Counted from the stretch's first letter, positions 1 to 8,079 are shown. The stretch: DNA of 24,545 bases from Akkermansiaceae bacterium UBA3385 (GCA_002358905.1 DEPT01000009.1:1-24545); one strand, 5' to 3'. Numbers and translations: made by a program. Notes: generated by a model not told the origin, from the letters alone.

Positions 1-21
1 GTTCGAATCCCATCATCCGCT
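1..21 (+). tRNA. 3' end of a tRNA (partial, probably tRNA-Gly)
   Basis: The window opens inside a T-loop (TTCGAAT), followed by the 3' T-stem strand CCCAT, the acceptor strand CATCCGC and a U discriminator base. No CCA is encoded. The anticodon lies outside the window. U73 and an acceptor of the GCGGATG type are common in bacterial tRNA-Gly, so Gly is the best guess but not proven. A terminator hairpin follows directly. Confidence 0.8.
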
Positions 22-28
22 CTTTCGA

Positions 29-54
29 AGGCCTGCTTTTGCAGGTCTTTTTTC
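29..54 (+). terminator. Rho-independent terminator of the partial tRNA
   Basis: An 8-bp stem (AGGCCTGC with GCAGGTCT, one G-U pair), a TTTT loop and a run of T residues lie 8 nt after the tRNA end. Confidence 0.8.
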
Positions 55-122
55 TTATGGTATGCAAAATGATTGATATCCACCGTGCTGCAAAAAGATA
101 AGTGGATAACAATGAACGATGC

Positions 123-1076
123 CTATTTCAGCACCCCTGCCGCATAGTCTGCAGCCATAAGTCCTGCACCGATAATGCCGGCATCTGCCCCGAACTGAGC
201 GGGCAGCAGACGCAGGTTATCATAATGCACCGGGAAGAGCTGTTCCTTCAGGCTGGCACGCAGCGGGTCAAAGAGTAAATCTCCGGCTTTCGCCACACCG
301 CCGCCGATGATGAACGCCTCCGGCACCAGCGCATACATCATATTCATGATAAGGCAACCCAGTTTCTCCGCAAAAGCGCGGTACATCTCCAGAGCAATGG
401 CATCGCCCGCGCGGGCAGCCTGCTCCAGCAGATACGGAGAGCAATCGGCCACCGTCTTCTGAATTCCGGCCTCGGCATAGCGAGCCACAGCATCTGCCGC
501 GAACTCATTGTTGCCAATATATTCCTCCACCGCGCCACGGTTGCCGAACGGCCCCACGCGCCCTTTGAAATCCACACTGGTCTGTCCCAGCTCCGCACAG
601 GACACATTGCGACCACGCAGCATACGGTTGTGCACCACAATGCAGCCACCTATACCAGTACCCAGCGTCAGGCACAGCAGGCTCTCCAGTCCCCTGCCCG
701 CTCCCAGTTTCCACTCGGCATAGCCCATGCAGTTTGCATCATTATCCAGTACCACAGGCAGCCCCAGCTCGCGCTCCATCACCTCGCGCACCGGCACCTG
801 GTGATTCCACACCGGCACATTTGTGAGTTGGTAGAGCACTCCCTTGTAAAAATCCACCCAGCCGGGCATTCCCAGCCCCACAGCCGCCACCTGCGGATGC
901 TTGCGCAGCAGCGCCTTCATCGTGGCGCACATGGCGGCCATAATGGACTCCGGACTATCGAACTCCGGCGTAGGCAGCGGTTCAGCCTTATCCACCAGCT
1001 CCGCCCCACGGGTCACGCCTATCTTGATACTCGTCCCCCCGAAATCAACCGCAATCGCCAATCGCTGCTCACTCAT
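123..1076 (-). CDS. ROK family sugar kinase (glucokinase-like) without the zinc motif
   Basis: Cytoplasmic kinase that would phosphorylate a hexose or amino sugar with ATP. The N-terminal phosphate motif DFGGTSIKIG starts at D11, the catalytic-loop motif LDNDAN has D113, and the second phosphate motif LGTGIGG is near 138-144, all typical of ROK kinases. The usual ExGH...CxCGxxGCxE zinc site is missing: the aligned segment reads ELGQ...FGNRGAVEEY, so the His is Gln and all three Cys are lost. The start at 1076 (MSEQRLA) is chosen because an ATG 9 nt upstream lies inside the TATAAT box; the chosen ATG sits 7 nt after that box, predicting a leaderless mRNA. About 317 residues, normal for the family. 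The sugar substrate cannot be read from the sequence. Confidence 0.88.
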   Translation of the reverse strand: MSEQRLAIAVDFGGTSIKIGVTRGAELVDKAEPLPTPEFDSPESIMAAMCATMKALLRKHPQVAAVGLGMPGWVDFYKGVLYQLTNVPVWNHQVPVREVMERELGLPVVLDNDANCMGYAEWKLGAGRGLESLLCLTLGTGIGGCIVVHNRMLRGRNVSCAELGQTSVDFKGRVGPFGNRGAVEEYIGNNEFAADAVARYAEAGIQKTVADCSPYLLEQAARAGDAIALEMYRAFAEKLGCLIMNMMYALVPEAFIIGGGVAKAGDLLFDPLRASLKEQLFPVHYDNLRLLPAQFGADAGIIGAGLMAADYAAGVLK

Positions 1077-1083
1077 GCCCCGC

Positions 1084-1112
1084 ATTATACCAACGAAAAG
1101 GTCAATTTACAA
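1084..1112 (-). promoter_or_regulatory. Promoter of the ROK kinase gene
   Basis: On the minus strand TTGTAA, a 17-nt spacer and a perfect TATAAT. The expected start of transcription falls at or next to the ATG at 1076. Confidence 0.75.
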
Positions 1113-1208
1113 GGGACAATTATTGTTCTGCAGACTCTACAGGATTGCATAGTCTCCTCCTTCTTGGGGATAAGAGAATATCGCCTTACATCGTATGCGT
1201 TTTCAACA

Positions 1209-2270
1209 TCAGCGCAAATCGCACCAAAGGGCGCGGTGGTCGGAGGCCTTGGTTGCGGCGGGGATATCAACGATGCCACCTTGGCCGCGCATGCGCTCGC
1301 GGAGGGTTGGATTCACGAAGATCTGGTCGTAGATGCAGTATTCCTTGCCACGCTTGAAATAGAGGGTCCATTCCTCACCACGGGAATCTTTGGGAGAAAG
1401 ACGGCGAAGGGAGGAATCCTGAGAAATGCCTTGCTGGAGGATTTGCGGTGCGGCATCGGTCGGGCTGTCATTCCAATCTCCGAATACCAGAAGGGGCATA
1501 CCTTTCTGGGTGCGGGCAACGTGCTGGATGTGCTGGGCCAGGGTGTAGGCCTCCTGCTTGCGGAGGGCGGTGGCGGCACCCGCGTTGTCCGACACGCGGG
1601 ATTTCAGGTGCGCCCCGATGATGCGGAACAGGCGGCCGTCATCCAGGCGCACGGTTACATCCAGAATACCACGCAGCATCTTGCGGCGCTTCTGCTGGTG
1701 CAGCTTCACATTCTCCTGTGAGTTATCCTGTACAATGGGGTGCATGGAAAGCAATGCCAGTGCACGGTCCTCGCCCTGTCTCGGCAGCACTCGGTAATAA
1801 GGATATTCCAACCCTTGTGAGGCCAACCGCTGGCGTAAATCCTGCAAGGCAACCGGGCCGCCGATTTCGACCAGCCCGACAATGGCAGGATGAGCAGAGG
1901 CTATCACCTCTACCACGGCATCGCGAGACGCCTTCGGCTTGGGGGTCAGCACATAGCGGGAGCGGTAAGCCTCACCCTCCACAAAATAGTTCTGCACATT
2001 GTGCATAAGAAAGCGGACAGGCTTGCCGGACTTGGGAATAGCAGCAATATCCACTTGTTTCCGGAGCGACGCTGTATGCGCCACATCGGCAGAAAGCGTT
2101 TCAGCCCCCAGGGTGGGCACATATTCCTCCTGCTGCACGGTGGGGACAACCTCCAGCCAGCGGAGAATGGTGTCATCGCCGCCAAAGCGCTCCACCAGCA
2201 ACCCGGCTACCAGCAGAACCAGGAAAACCAGCAGAGCATCCTTGCGAGGAAGTTTACGACGGCGAGCCAT
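1209..2270 (-). CDS. Membrane-anchored endonuclease/exonuclease/phosphatase family protein
   Basis: A 353-residue protein with one N-terminal membrane segment (about residues 11-27, after a basic MARRRKLPRK start), so the catalytic domain is probably outside the cytoplasmic membrane. The fold's metal and catalytic residues are all visible: N91 (HNVQNYF), E135 (GLVEIGG), H221 (GAHLKSR), D265 and N267 (FGDWNDSP), D315 (YDQIFVN) and the terminal D344-H345 (SDHRAL). Family members cleave DNA, RNA, phosphoinositides or sphingomyelin; the substrate here is unknown. The start at 2270 is preferred because the upstream ATG at 2312 would overlap hemB by 17 nt. The gene follows hemB by 25 nt, so the two are probably cotranscribed, although no metabolic link is apparent. 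Confidence 0.82.
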   Translation of the reverse strand: MARRRKLPRKDALLVFLVLLVAGLLVERFGGDDTILRWLEVVPTVQQEEYVPTLGAETLSADVAHTASLRKQVDIAAIPKSGKPVRFLMHNVQNYFVEGEAYRSRYVLTPKPKASRDAVVEVIASAHPAIVGLVEIGGPVALQDLRQRLASQGLEYPYYRVLPRQGEDRALALLSMHPIVQDNSQENVKLHQQKRRKMLRGILDVTVRLDDGRLFRIIGAHLKSRVSDNAGAATALRKQEAYTLAQHIQHVARTQKGMPLLVFGDWNDSPTDAAPQILQQGISQDSSLRRLSPKDSRGEEWTLYFKRGKEYCIYDQIFVNPTLRERMRGQGGIVDIPAATKASDHRALWCDLR

Positions 2271-2295
2271 AGGGGGAAGCTGGGCAGGTAATGGG

Positions 2296-3297
2296 TTACA
2301 GACAGCCGCCATCCAGCCATTCGGCCACCTGCGGGGCAGCGTAGGTCAGAATCATATCTGCCCCGGCGCGGCGAATGGAGAGCAGAGCTTCCAGCATGCA
2401 CTGTTTCTCCTCCAGCCAGCCGGAGGCAGCAGCAGCCTTCACCATCAGGTACTCACCGCTCACATGATATGCGGCAATAGGCAGAGTGGTGGCACGGCGC
2501 ATCTCCGCTATCACATCAAGATACAGAGTAGCGGGCTTCACCATCAGGAAATCAGCACCTTCTGCGGCATCCAGTGCAGCTTCTCGCAGCGCCTCGCGCA
2601 CATTGCCGGGGTCCATCTGGTACGTCTTCTTGTCGCCAAACTTCGGGGCACTGCCCAAAGCCCCGCGGAACGGCCCATAGAAAGCAGAGGCATACTTGGC
2701 CGTATAGCTCATGAGGGACACCTTGGTAAAGCCCTCGGCATCAAGTGCGGCACGCAGGGCAGCAATGCGGCCATCCATCATATCGCTTGGGGAAATGATA
2801 TCTGCCCCGGCACGGGCATGGCAAAGGGCCTGGCGGCAGAGTGCCTCCACCGTCTCATCATTCAGAATTTCGTAGGAACCATCCTCATACTCACGCACCA
2901 GGCCATCCTGACCGTAGGTGTTGAAAGGGTCCAGTGCCACATCCGTCATCACGCAGAGCTCCGGCACCGCCGCCTTGATGGCACGGATGGCGCGGGGCAC
3001 CACCCCCTCCGGGTTCCATGCCTCGCTGCCCGCGGCGTCCTTCTTCTCCCCGGGCACCACCGCGAACAAATCCACACAGGGAATGCCCAGCGCATACAGG
3101 CGTTTGCATTCCTGCACAATACCGGCCACGCTCCAGCGCGTACACCCCGGCAGAGAGTCAATGGGCGTATCTTCATTCCCCTCCTGCACAAACATGGGGT
3201 AAATCAGATTGGCGGCAGAGAGTGTAGTCTCTCGCATGAGACCACGAACAGCAGCAGACTTACGGTTGCGGCGCGGGCGAATCGGCAGGTTCATCAT
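2296..3297 (-). CDS. hemB: Delta-aminolevulinic acid dehydratase (porphobilinogen synthase)
   Basis: Condenses two 5-aminolevulinate molecules to porphobilinogen in the haem pathway. The two active-site lysines are present: K201 in SYTAKYASAFYGPFRG (Schiff-base region) and K254 in MVKPATLYLD. The metal loop reads DVALDPFNTYGQDG (from about residue 119) and lacks the three cysteines of zinc enzymes, so this is the magnesium-type form. The reading frame stays open upstream to 3474, but that extension has no family similarity and would run into the mutT gene; the ATG-ATG pair at 3297/3294 gives the normal length of about 333. A possible promoter on the minus strand (TATTAT at 3356-3361, TTGCCG at 3377-3382, spacing only 15) is weak. 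Probably heads an operon with the downstream phosphodiesterase-fold gene. Confidence 0.95.
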   Translation of the reverse strand: MMNLPIRPRRNRKSAAVRGLMRETTLSAANLIYPMFVQEGNEDTPIDSLPGCTRWSVAGIVQECKRLYALGIPCVDLFAVVPGEKKDAAGSEAWNPEGVVPRAIRAIKAAVPELCVMTDVALDPFNTYGQDGLVREYEDGSYEILNDETVEALCRQALCHARAGADIISPSDMMDGRIAALRAALDAEGFTKVSLMSYTAKYASAFYGPFRGALGSAPKFGDKKTYQMDPGNVREALREAALDAAEGADFLMVKPATLYLDVIAEMRRATTLPIAAYHVSGEYLMVKAAAASGWLEEKQCMLEALLSIRRAGADMILTYAAPQVAEWLDGGCL

Positions 3298-3457
3298 ATC
3301 GACCACACAGTAGCACATTTGCCCGGGCATGTAAAGATTCTCATGCGTTCCCGTGATAATATGGAAAGAGGACGGACGGCAACATACCGGCAAACAACAG
3401 CTTCTCTGTATGATGGGCGTATACTGAACAAGGCATCTATCCGCATGTGTCAAGGCA

Positions 3458-3934
3458 TCACATTTCATCCACACCCCGGGTCAAATACCGGAACACATGC
3501 GGCAACACATCCACATCCGCCGGCAGCCATGCTACAGAATCCAGAGATGCAGCCTCCAGCCAGCGGGCTTCCGTGTGCTCCCGTAACTGCATGTTGCCGC
3601 TCAGAATGCGAGAAACAAAACAACGCATACTCAAATGAAAAGTGGGATAATCCCACTCTATGGTATGCAGCAGTTCGCCTACTTTAATCTGCACTCCCAG
3701 TTCTTCCTGAATTTCACGAGCAATCGCAGCAACAGGAGCTTCTCCAGGCTCTATCTTGCCGCCGGGGAACTCCCAACCTCCGCTGTGCTTGGAATCCGGG
3801 CATTTCACCGCCAGCACCCGCCCTGCGGCATCGATGATGATTGCCGCAACCACTTCGACTGTCCTGAGAGCATTAGATGTCACGCACAGAAGCTTAGCAC
3901 ATTTCCGTCGGCCGCGCAAGTCCCGGTCTGCCAC
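3458..3934 (-). CDS. MutT-type Nudix hydrolase (8-oxo-dGTP diphosphatase-like)
   Basis: A Nudix box is complete at residues 59-81: GKIEPGE, then REIQEELGV, fitting Gx5Ex7REUxEExGU. The surrounding pattern, VEVVAAIIID at the start and GGWEFPGGK before the box, is that of MutT proteins that remove 8-oxo-dGTP from the nucleotide pool. The start is uncertain. The longest form uses GTG at 3934; another GTG at 3883 would give 141 residues, closer to ordinary MutT, and no ATG exists in frame between them. The first 17 residues of the long form show no family similarity. It is separated from hemB by 160 nt, and its own promoter was not identified with confidence. Confidence 0.85.
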   Translation of the reverse strand: MADRDLRGRRKCAKLLCVTSNALRTVEVVAAIIIDAAGRVLAVKCPDSKHSGGWEFPGGKIEPGEAPVAAIAREIQEELGVQIKVGELLHTIEWDYPTFHLSMRCFVSRILSGNMQLREHTEARWLEAASLDSVAWLPADVDVLPHVFRYLTRGVDEM

Positions 3935-4253
3935 GAAGAATGAAACGTAATACTAGTAACCCAAGGATTGCCAGGAAACGATAAAAAGCCGGGGGCGGCA
4001 AGGCATTTCCTACCTATGATATATTCCCCTCTGTTCACCTGCATGATCGGCTCATGATGCAGCATCCAGCGCAACGCGTAGCAGAAAGCGGGCGCTGAGA
4101 CGGCATCATCCTACACTTTTCAGCCCTTTCATTTACTTTTTCGGCTCTTTTTTGACGAATTTTGTATCAATGAACACCAAACCCTACCTTTTTGCTGTAA
4201 AAAATGAAAGTATTACCATGTAAAACATCTAATTTTGCAATCCTACAATACAT
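3935..4253. other. Intergenic stretch between mutT and the AP2-domain gene
   Basis: No convincing gene, RNA or terminator. The half nearer the AP2 gene (from about 4120) is AT-rich. A single AATCCTA heptamer at 4239-4245 matches the half-sites of the palindrome at 4254-4271. Confidence 0.6.
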
Positions 4254-4271
4254 ATAGGATTGACATCCTAT
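4254..4271. promoter_or_regulatory. Perfect palindrome overlapping the -35 box (putative operator)
   Basis: ATAGGAT-TGAC-ATCCTAT is a perfect 7-bp inverted repeat with a 4-nt centre. It covers the -35 hexamer of the AP2-gene promoter, and a third half-site copy lies at 4239-4245. This placement suits a repressor site. The binding protein is unknown; autoregulation by the AP2 protein is a guess. Confidence 0.6.
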
Positions 4272-4287
4272 AGCAAAGGGATAAAAT
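4260..4287 (+). promoter_or_regulatory. Strong promoter of the AP2-domain gene
   Basis: TTGACA, a 16-nt spacer and TAAAAT. The leader to the ATG at 4401 would be about 107 nt, unusually long for this window, and contains the 8-bp palindrome GGAATTCC. Confidence 0.7.
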
Positions 4288-4400
4288 GCAGACAGTTCAA
4301 AACTCACCGTTGGTGGGAAGGAATTCCCAGGTGTAAATTAGCTGGAATACAACTAATAAAAGTTGTACCACAGTACTTGAACAAATAAAATACCATCGTT

Positions 4401-5255
4401 ATGAATCTGCGTCACATCACCCGATTCACGTATACGTACACGAACTTCCAAGGCTGGAGGGTCGCCATCAACCGACAAGGGACAACCCTGGCTCGTTATT
4501 TCTCCGATAAGCAATATGGGAGCGAAATAGCAGCCCGGGACGAAGCCATCCGATTCCGCGATATGCTGCTGGATGAAATCAACCAGAACCCGCTGCGTAC
4601 GCGAGAGATTCTGGATAAATACCGCGTATTGCCACAAAATCCGTATCCGGCAGGGCTCAAGCCCGGAAAAAGCGAGGCGGAAGAAGCAAATGACAAAGTC
4701 TCGGGCTGCAGTTTCCGTAGCAACCAGGTCATGCAACGTATTCTACGCGATTTGTGCAACAGATTACACCTGGATACAGCTAGCGTCATGAAGTTATCGC
4801 TGTACATGTTCGCCCTCCAATACAATGGTCAGACCGCCAGGGCCGAACAAGTTGTGAACGCACCAGAAACCTACTCAGAGGCCATTGTGGACAGTTCCTT
4901 CCTGAACACCCCCAGCGCCACACTTCAACGACTCATCTCCGAATTGGAATACTACGCCAGACAACACGGCATGCCCTGCTTCGAAGAATTCTCCACCGGC
5001 AAAACGAGATATGCCGGGCCACCAGATGAACTGAGCCAACATAACACCTCCCCCCCGATAAACTATATGTCCGTACCAATAGAAAACGAATCCCACCCCT
5101 CTTCTCCAACTTTTCACTCAACCTGCCCGGCAGACGCCGCAGCCTTCCCCATCCCCACGCGCCTGGCCGCCAGCCAGCCTCTCTCTTCTTCTCGGCAGTA
5201 TCTTCTGTTCCCTGCTCCGACTTTTGACACTTTTGCAGAACAAGCCCCCATTTAA
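4401..5255 (+). CDS. AP2-like DNA-binding domain protein
   Basis: 284 residues. Residues 18-60 (GWRVAINRQG, then RYFSDKQYGSEIAARDEAI and RFRDMLLDEI) match the bacterial AP2/ERF-type pattern: three short strands with W19, a YFSDxxYG turn and an amphipathic helix. In bacteria this domain is often attached to HNH or integrase enzymes, but no nuclease or recombinase motif is visible here. The middle (about 100-190) looks helical; the tail from about 205 is low-complexity, rich in Pro and Ser. The most economical reading is a DNA-binding regulator or a remnant of a mobile-element protein. The promoter with overlapping palindrome suggests regulated expression. No Shine-Dalgarno precedes the ATG. 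The AP2 assignment is fairly confident; the function is not. Confidence 0.7.
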   Translation: MNLRHITRFTYTYTNFQGWRVAINRQGTTLARYFSDKQYGSEIAARDEAIRFRDMLLDEINQNPLRTREILDKYRVLPQNPYPAGLKPGKSEAEEANDKVSGCSFRSNQVMQRILRDLCNRLHLDTASVMKLSLYMFALQYNGQTARAEQVVNAPETYSEAIVDSSFLNTPSATLQRLISELEYYARQHGMPCFEEFSTGKTRYAGPPDELSQHNTSPPINYMSVPIENESHPSSPTFHSTCPADAAAFPIPTRLAASQPLSSSRQYLLFPAPTFDTFAEQAPI

Positions 5256-5664
5256 TACATTTGCCCCGGGCTACACACATTCAAATGATTTCCAGCCGGA
5301 TTATTATTTGACTTTTCGCGTAAAAACGCCTTTCACACACGCTTCTATTTCCGCCTGAACTGAGTCACGGTAACCCGCGTCTGCATTCACGCAGCGTCAC
5401 TTACCGCGCCCAATCGACTGCCGGAGAGAGCCCCCGCACCTAAATCGCGCCCCTACTGTGCTGATTGAGCGGCCGCACTGTGCCCTGCAGTCACCCCTAC
5501 CCGAATGAAAAGCCTCCCTGGAAAACAAAACCCCAGGGAGGCTTTTTACACCTTTCCCCGGAGCCGTACTATCAGAAATCACCTGATTCGGGCCCTTTTT
5601 TAAATGAAGCGAATTTCTTTGTTCCCTCAACAAGGGTCCTTACGAAAATGGTGATACAACACAC
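5256..5664. other. Intergenic region between the AP2 and thioesterase genes
   Basis: No gene supported. It holds a small GCGT-AAAA-ACGC hairpin (5318-5329) shortly after the AP2 gene and the strong terminator at 5508-5547; the remainder shows no recognisable element. Confidence 0.6.
5508..5547. terminator. Strong bidirectional-looking terminator
   Basis: A perfect 14-bp stem (AAAAGCCTCCCTGG at 5508-5521 with its complement at 5533-5546), an 11-nt loop, A-tract before and T-tract after. It ends transcription from the AP2 gene and insulates the thioesterase promoter. Confidence 0.85.
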
Positions 5665-5693
5665 TTGAACCACCATGCAAAACTTGTTAAAAT
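5665..5693 (+). promoter_or_regulatory. Promoter of the acyl-ACP thioesterase gene
   Basis: TTGAAC, 17-nt spacer, TAAAAT. The in-frame ATG at 5692 overlaps the -10 box, so the true translation start must be downstream. Confidence 0.7.
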
Positions 5694-5760
5694 GCGTACC
5701 GTCGATAGACTAAAATCCCACCCCCAAGTCGGGATTCCCCTCTTATTCCAATCATTCAAT

Positions 5761-6477
5761 ATGGACATGCCAACCTTTTCCAGCATCGTATCCTCCAGCA
5801 ATACAGACAAGAACGGAAACATGAAATTGTTTTCGGCGGTGCAGTGGATGCAGGATTGCTCTGTCATCGCATTCATGGAGGATTCCGCCTTTTGTGCATG
5901 GCTGAACGAGCAAGGCGCCACTCCCGTGGTAAACTTCCGGCAACTCCAGGTATTCCGTGTTCCCGGGCTGAGGGAGCGTCTCACCTGCTCATCGTATGTT
6001 TATGACCTTCAGGGGGCTTTCGGATACCGGAACACCGCCATCTACGATGCGCAGGGCAAGCCCTGCTACATGAGCTGGAGTATCGCCGCTTTTGTGAATC
6101 TGGCAACCGGGCGTCTGAGCAGGATTTCACGCGAGGTGCAGAACACTCTGCACTTCCCGCCGCGGCTGGATATGACCTATGGTTCCCGCAAAATTACTCT
6201 GCCTGATACGCAATGGAGCACTCTGGAGCCCTTCCGCGTGCTGAGAGACGACATCGACTATAACAACCACATGAATAATGCTCAGTATATTCGCATAGCG
6301 CTGGAGTGTCTGCCTGAAGATTTCCAGGTCAGCGGACTGAGAGTTGAATACAGAAAACCGGTCATGCCCGGCAGCATCATTTCGCCCACTATCGCCTATG
6401 GCGCAAACACAGCCTGCGTGGTGCTGTCCGTTGGCGAAACCATCTGCTGCGTGGTCGAATTCTCGGCTCATGAATGA
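5761..6477 (+). CDS. Acyl-ACP thioesterase (FatA/FatB-type double hot-dog)
   Basis: Would hydrolyse acyl-ACP to free fatty acid in the cytoplasm. The signature DIDYNNHMNNAQYIR in the second hot-dog half (N and H near residues 169-170) matches the catalytic region of acyl-ACP thioesterases. The first half begins with MPTFSSIVSSSNTDKNGN and contains QWMQDCS, like the family's N-terminus. The frame is open further upstream, but the promoter at 5665-5693 covers the ATG at 5692, and family alignment places the natural start at 5761 or 5767; 5761 is used here, giving 238 residues. There is no Shine-Dalgarno. It is a single gene with no fatty-acid genes beside it. Confidence 0.82.
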   Translation: MDMPTFSSIVSSSNTDKNGNMKLFSAVQWMQDCSVIAFMEDSAFCAWLNEQGATPVVNFRQLQVFRVPGLRERLTCSSYVYDLQGAFGYRNTAIYDAQGKPCYMSWSIAAFVNLATGRLSRISREVQNTLHFPPRLDMTYGSRKITLPDTQWSTLEPFRVLRDDIDYNNHMNNAQYIRIALECLPEDFQVSGLRVEYRKPVMPGSIISPTIAYGANTACVVLSVGETICCVVEFSAHE

Positions 6478-6607
6478 CCTTGAGCAGACGGTATGACTCC
6501 CTCCCCTGCTCCCCTATGCGTTCCACCACCCGGCAACGATTCCAATGATACAGCCCTCATATTACGCAATAACTCCCACGGCATGCTGGTAAATGTGAAA
6601 TTTTTGA

Positions 6608-6636
6608 TTGAGTTTGTTGGAGGACGAGAGTATAAG
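6608..6636 (+). promoter_or_regulatory. Promoter of the ankyrin lipoprotein gene
   Basis: TTGAGT, 17-nt spacer, TATAAG. Transcription would begin near 6643, about 19 nt before the ATG at 6662. Confidence 0.6.
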
Positions 6637-6661
6637 GAGAGGGACAACGATACTACACAAG

Positions 6662-7327
6662 ATGAAGATTCGAAATAAAATGGCCGTGATGTTGGCTATG
6701 GGGCTTGCAGCGTTGCTGAACAGTTGCCATTTCTCATTATATATGTCTGCCGCACAAGGGGATCTGGAAGGTGTAAAACAGGCTCTTACAGCAGGTCCTT
6801 CTCTCAAGAATATCAACTCAGCTGCAGACTTAGCCTACGAAGGGGGACACACCGCGGTTCTGAATGAGTTAGTGAAAGCCGGTGCTGTTGTAGCTCCGGA
6901 CTCCGTATCAAACAAGCAGTTAATCACACAGAATGAGGCATCATGGACGAATCCCGACTCTGATTTTGGCGATTGGGGGTATTCCACGTATGCGGAATTC
7001 CTCCAATATTGGAACACTCATTCTCTGCGGGTGCTCTGGCAAAAGGATGGCAATGTCGATAATTCCCACTCATGGAAGAACAGCAATACCCTTACTCGCG
7101 AAAAAGAATCCGACGAACTGAAATACGCGCGTGTGGGGGCTAAATCCGCCTTTGTAACCTATCATGCGGAAGACTACTCCGATATGAGTGCTCGTGAAAA
7201 TTGGGAATGCTACCTGTTGAACTTTACTTCACCGACAAGTGGTTCGTTCACGAAAATAGAAGGCGGCAATCATATTTCTGCACCTGAAACGTGGTCTCGC
7301 GGTACATTCTCGCTGAAAAATAAATAA
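6662..7327 (+). CDS. Ankyrin-repeat lipoprotein
   Basis: 221 residues with a lipoprotein signal peptide (MKIRNKMAVMLAMGLAALLNSC, acylated Cys at 22). Directly after it come one or two ankyrin repeats (SAAQGDLEGVKQALTAG and AYEGGHTAVLNELVKAGA). The rest, from about residue 75, is a Trp- and Tyr-rich domain I do not recognise (for example WGYSTYAEFLQYWNTHS), with a predicted mixed secondary structure. It is probably attached to a membrane facing the periplasm and acts by protein binding. The start at 6662 is supported by the signal peptide and by the promoter just upstream. It stands alone, with a hairpin after the stop. Confidence 0.75.
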   Translation: MKIRNKMAVMLAMGLAALLNSCHFSLYMSAAQGDLEGVKQALTAGPSLKNINSAADLAYEGGHTAVLNELVKAGAVVAPDSVSNKQLITQNEASWTNPDSDFGDWGYSTYAEFLQYWNTHSLRVLWQKDGNVDNSHSWKNSNTLTREKESDELKYARVGAKSAFVTYHAEDYSDMSARENWECYLLNFTSPTSGSFTKIEGGNHISAPETWSRGTFSLKNK

Positions 7328-7355
7328 GCTTCCATACTGGCTACCCACCATGTTC

Positions 7356-7386
7356 AGAAGCCGCGGGGTGTTTCCCTGCGGCTTCT
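7356..7386 (+). terminator. Hairpin after the ankyrin lipoprotein gene
   Basis: A 13-bp stem with one G-U pair (AGAAGCCGCGGGG with CCCTGCGGCTTCT) and a TGTTT loop. The downstream T-tract is poor, so termination may be partial. Confidence 0.55.
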
Positions 7387-7677
7387 GGTTCTATGAGACA
7401 AGCGAGCCCGTTTCACCACTCAGAAAAAGCGGACACAGGGCACTCTCTTATTTAGATGCATACAAATTCATATTTTCTGATTATCATCAACAGTCGCAGC
7501 ACAATGTTGTTACGCCTTCCCCGCAAACCTCACCCTTGCAGGGCAAACACTTCGTGTTTATCTGATCAGCCTTACAGCCGTCGGATGCTTTGTTATTCAG
7601 GTCTGGGATTCCGCATCATCGCGGCGCCTTGCGGTCTTTCACCGCAGTGCGCATGACGCGTCGTCATACACAATGAA
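7387..7677. other. Intergenic stretch before the TRL lipoprotein genes
   Basis: No gene or RNA supported. A short TGCGGT-CTTTC-ACCGCA hairpin occurs near 7630-7646. Confidence 0.5.
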
Positions 7678-7708
7678 GGAGCCCGTGGAAATGTATTCCA
7701 TGGGCTCC
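7678..7708 (-). terminator. Terminator hairpin of the TRL lipoprotein pair
   Basis: A 13-bp stem (GGAGCCCGTGGAA with TTCCATGGGCTCC, one G-T pair) with a 5-nt loop, lying 29 nt beyond the stop of the minus-strand gene at 7737. The T-tract is weak. Confidence 0.55.
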
Positions 7709-7736
7709 TCTTGAAATATCAATCTATACGGGCGTA

Positions 7737-8042
7737 TCAGTTACCGCGCACGGTGGTGGTGTAGGTGGTGATGATACCGAGAAGGCTGTGAATCTTGGTA
7801 TCTACAGAAGAAACAGTCGTGATGCCACCTTTCTTCTTGGCTGCCTCGATGGAAGCATCACCAATAGCAACCATACCCACATACGTGGTGGAAGTAGCAG
7901 TACCCACCTTGGAAGCACTGGCAGTTGTAGCTGTCACGGGCATGGAAATATCTGTGAAAACCGCACCGATACGGGGAGCACCGCAGCTGCAGAGGGCAAG
8001 AGCGGAAGCGGCGAGCACAACGGAAACAAGAGTTTTTTTCAT
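7737..8042 (-). CDS. TRL-like family lipoprotein, copy 1
   Basis: 101 residues with a lipoprotein signal peptide (lipobox ALCSC, Cys at 20). The mature part matches the TRL-like family pattern: GAPRIGAVFTDI, then SKVGTATSTTYVG, IGDASIEAAKKKGGIT, and the end TTYTTTVRGN. The family's function is unknown; members are small periplasmic or outer-membrane lipoproteins. It is clearly a paralogue of the next gene upstream, of identical length, separated by 37 nt. The two are most likely cotranscribed from the promoter near 8430-8457. No Shine-Dalgarno is visible. Confidence 0.82.
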   Translation of the reverse strand: MKKTLVSVVLAASALALCSCGAPRIGAVFTDISMPVTATTASASKVGTATSTTYVGMVAIGDASIEAAKKKGGITTVSSVDTKIHSLLGIITTYTTTVRGN

Positions 8043-8079
8043 ATCTTTAATGATTGTATGTGTGTCTTATGCAGAAACA

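Noticed and set aside
1999..3687. A 562-codon plus-strand open frame opposite hemB
   Set aside because: Crosses three clear minus-strand genes and has no domain-like sequence.
5692..5760. N-terminal extension of the thioesterase from ATG 5692
   Set aside because: That ATG overlaps the TAAAAT box of a good promoter and the added residues do not resemble the family.
6493..6678. A 61-codon open frame between the thioesterase and ankyrin genes
   Set aside because: Runs through the ankyrin gene promoter and start, with no recognisable sequence.
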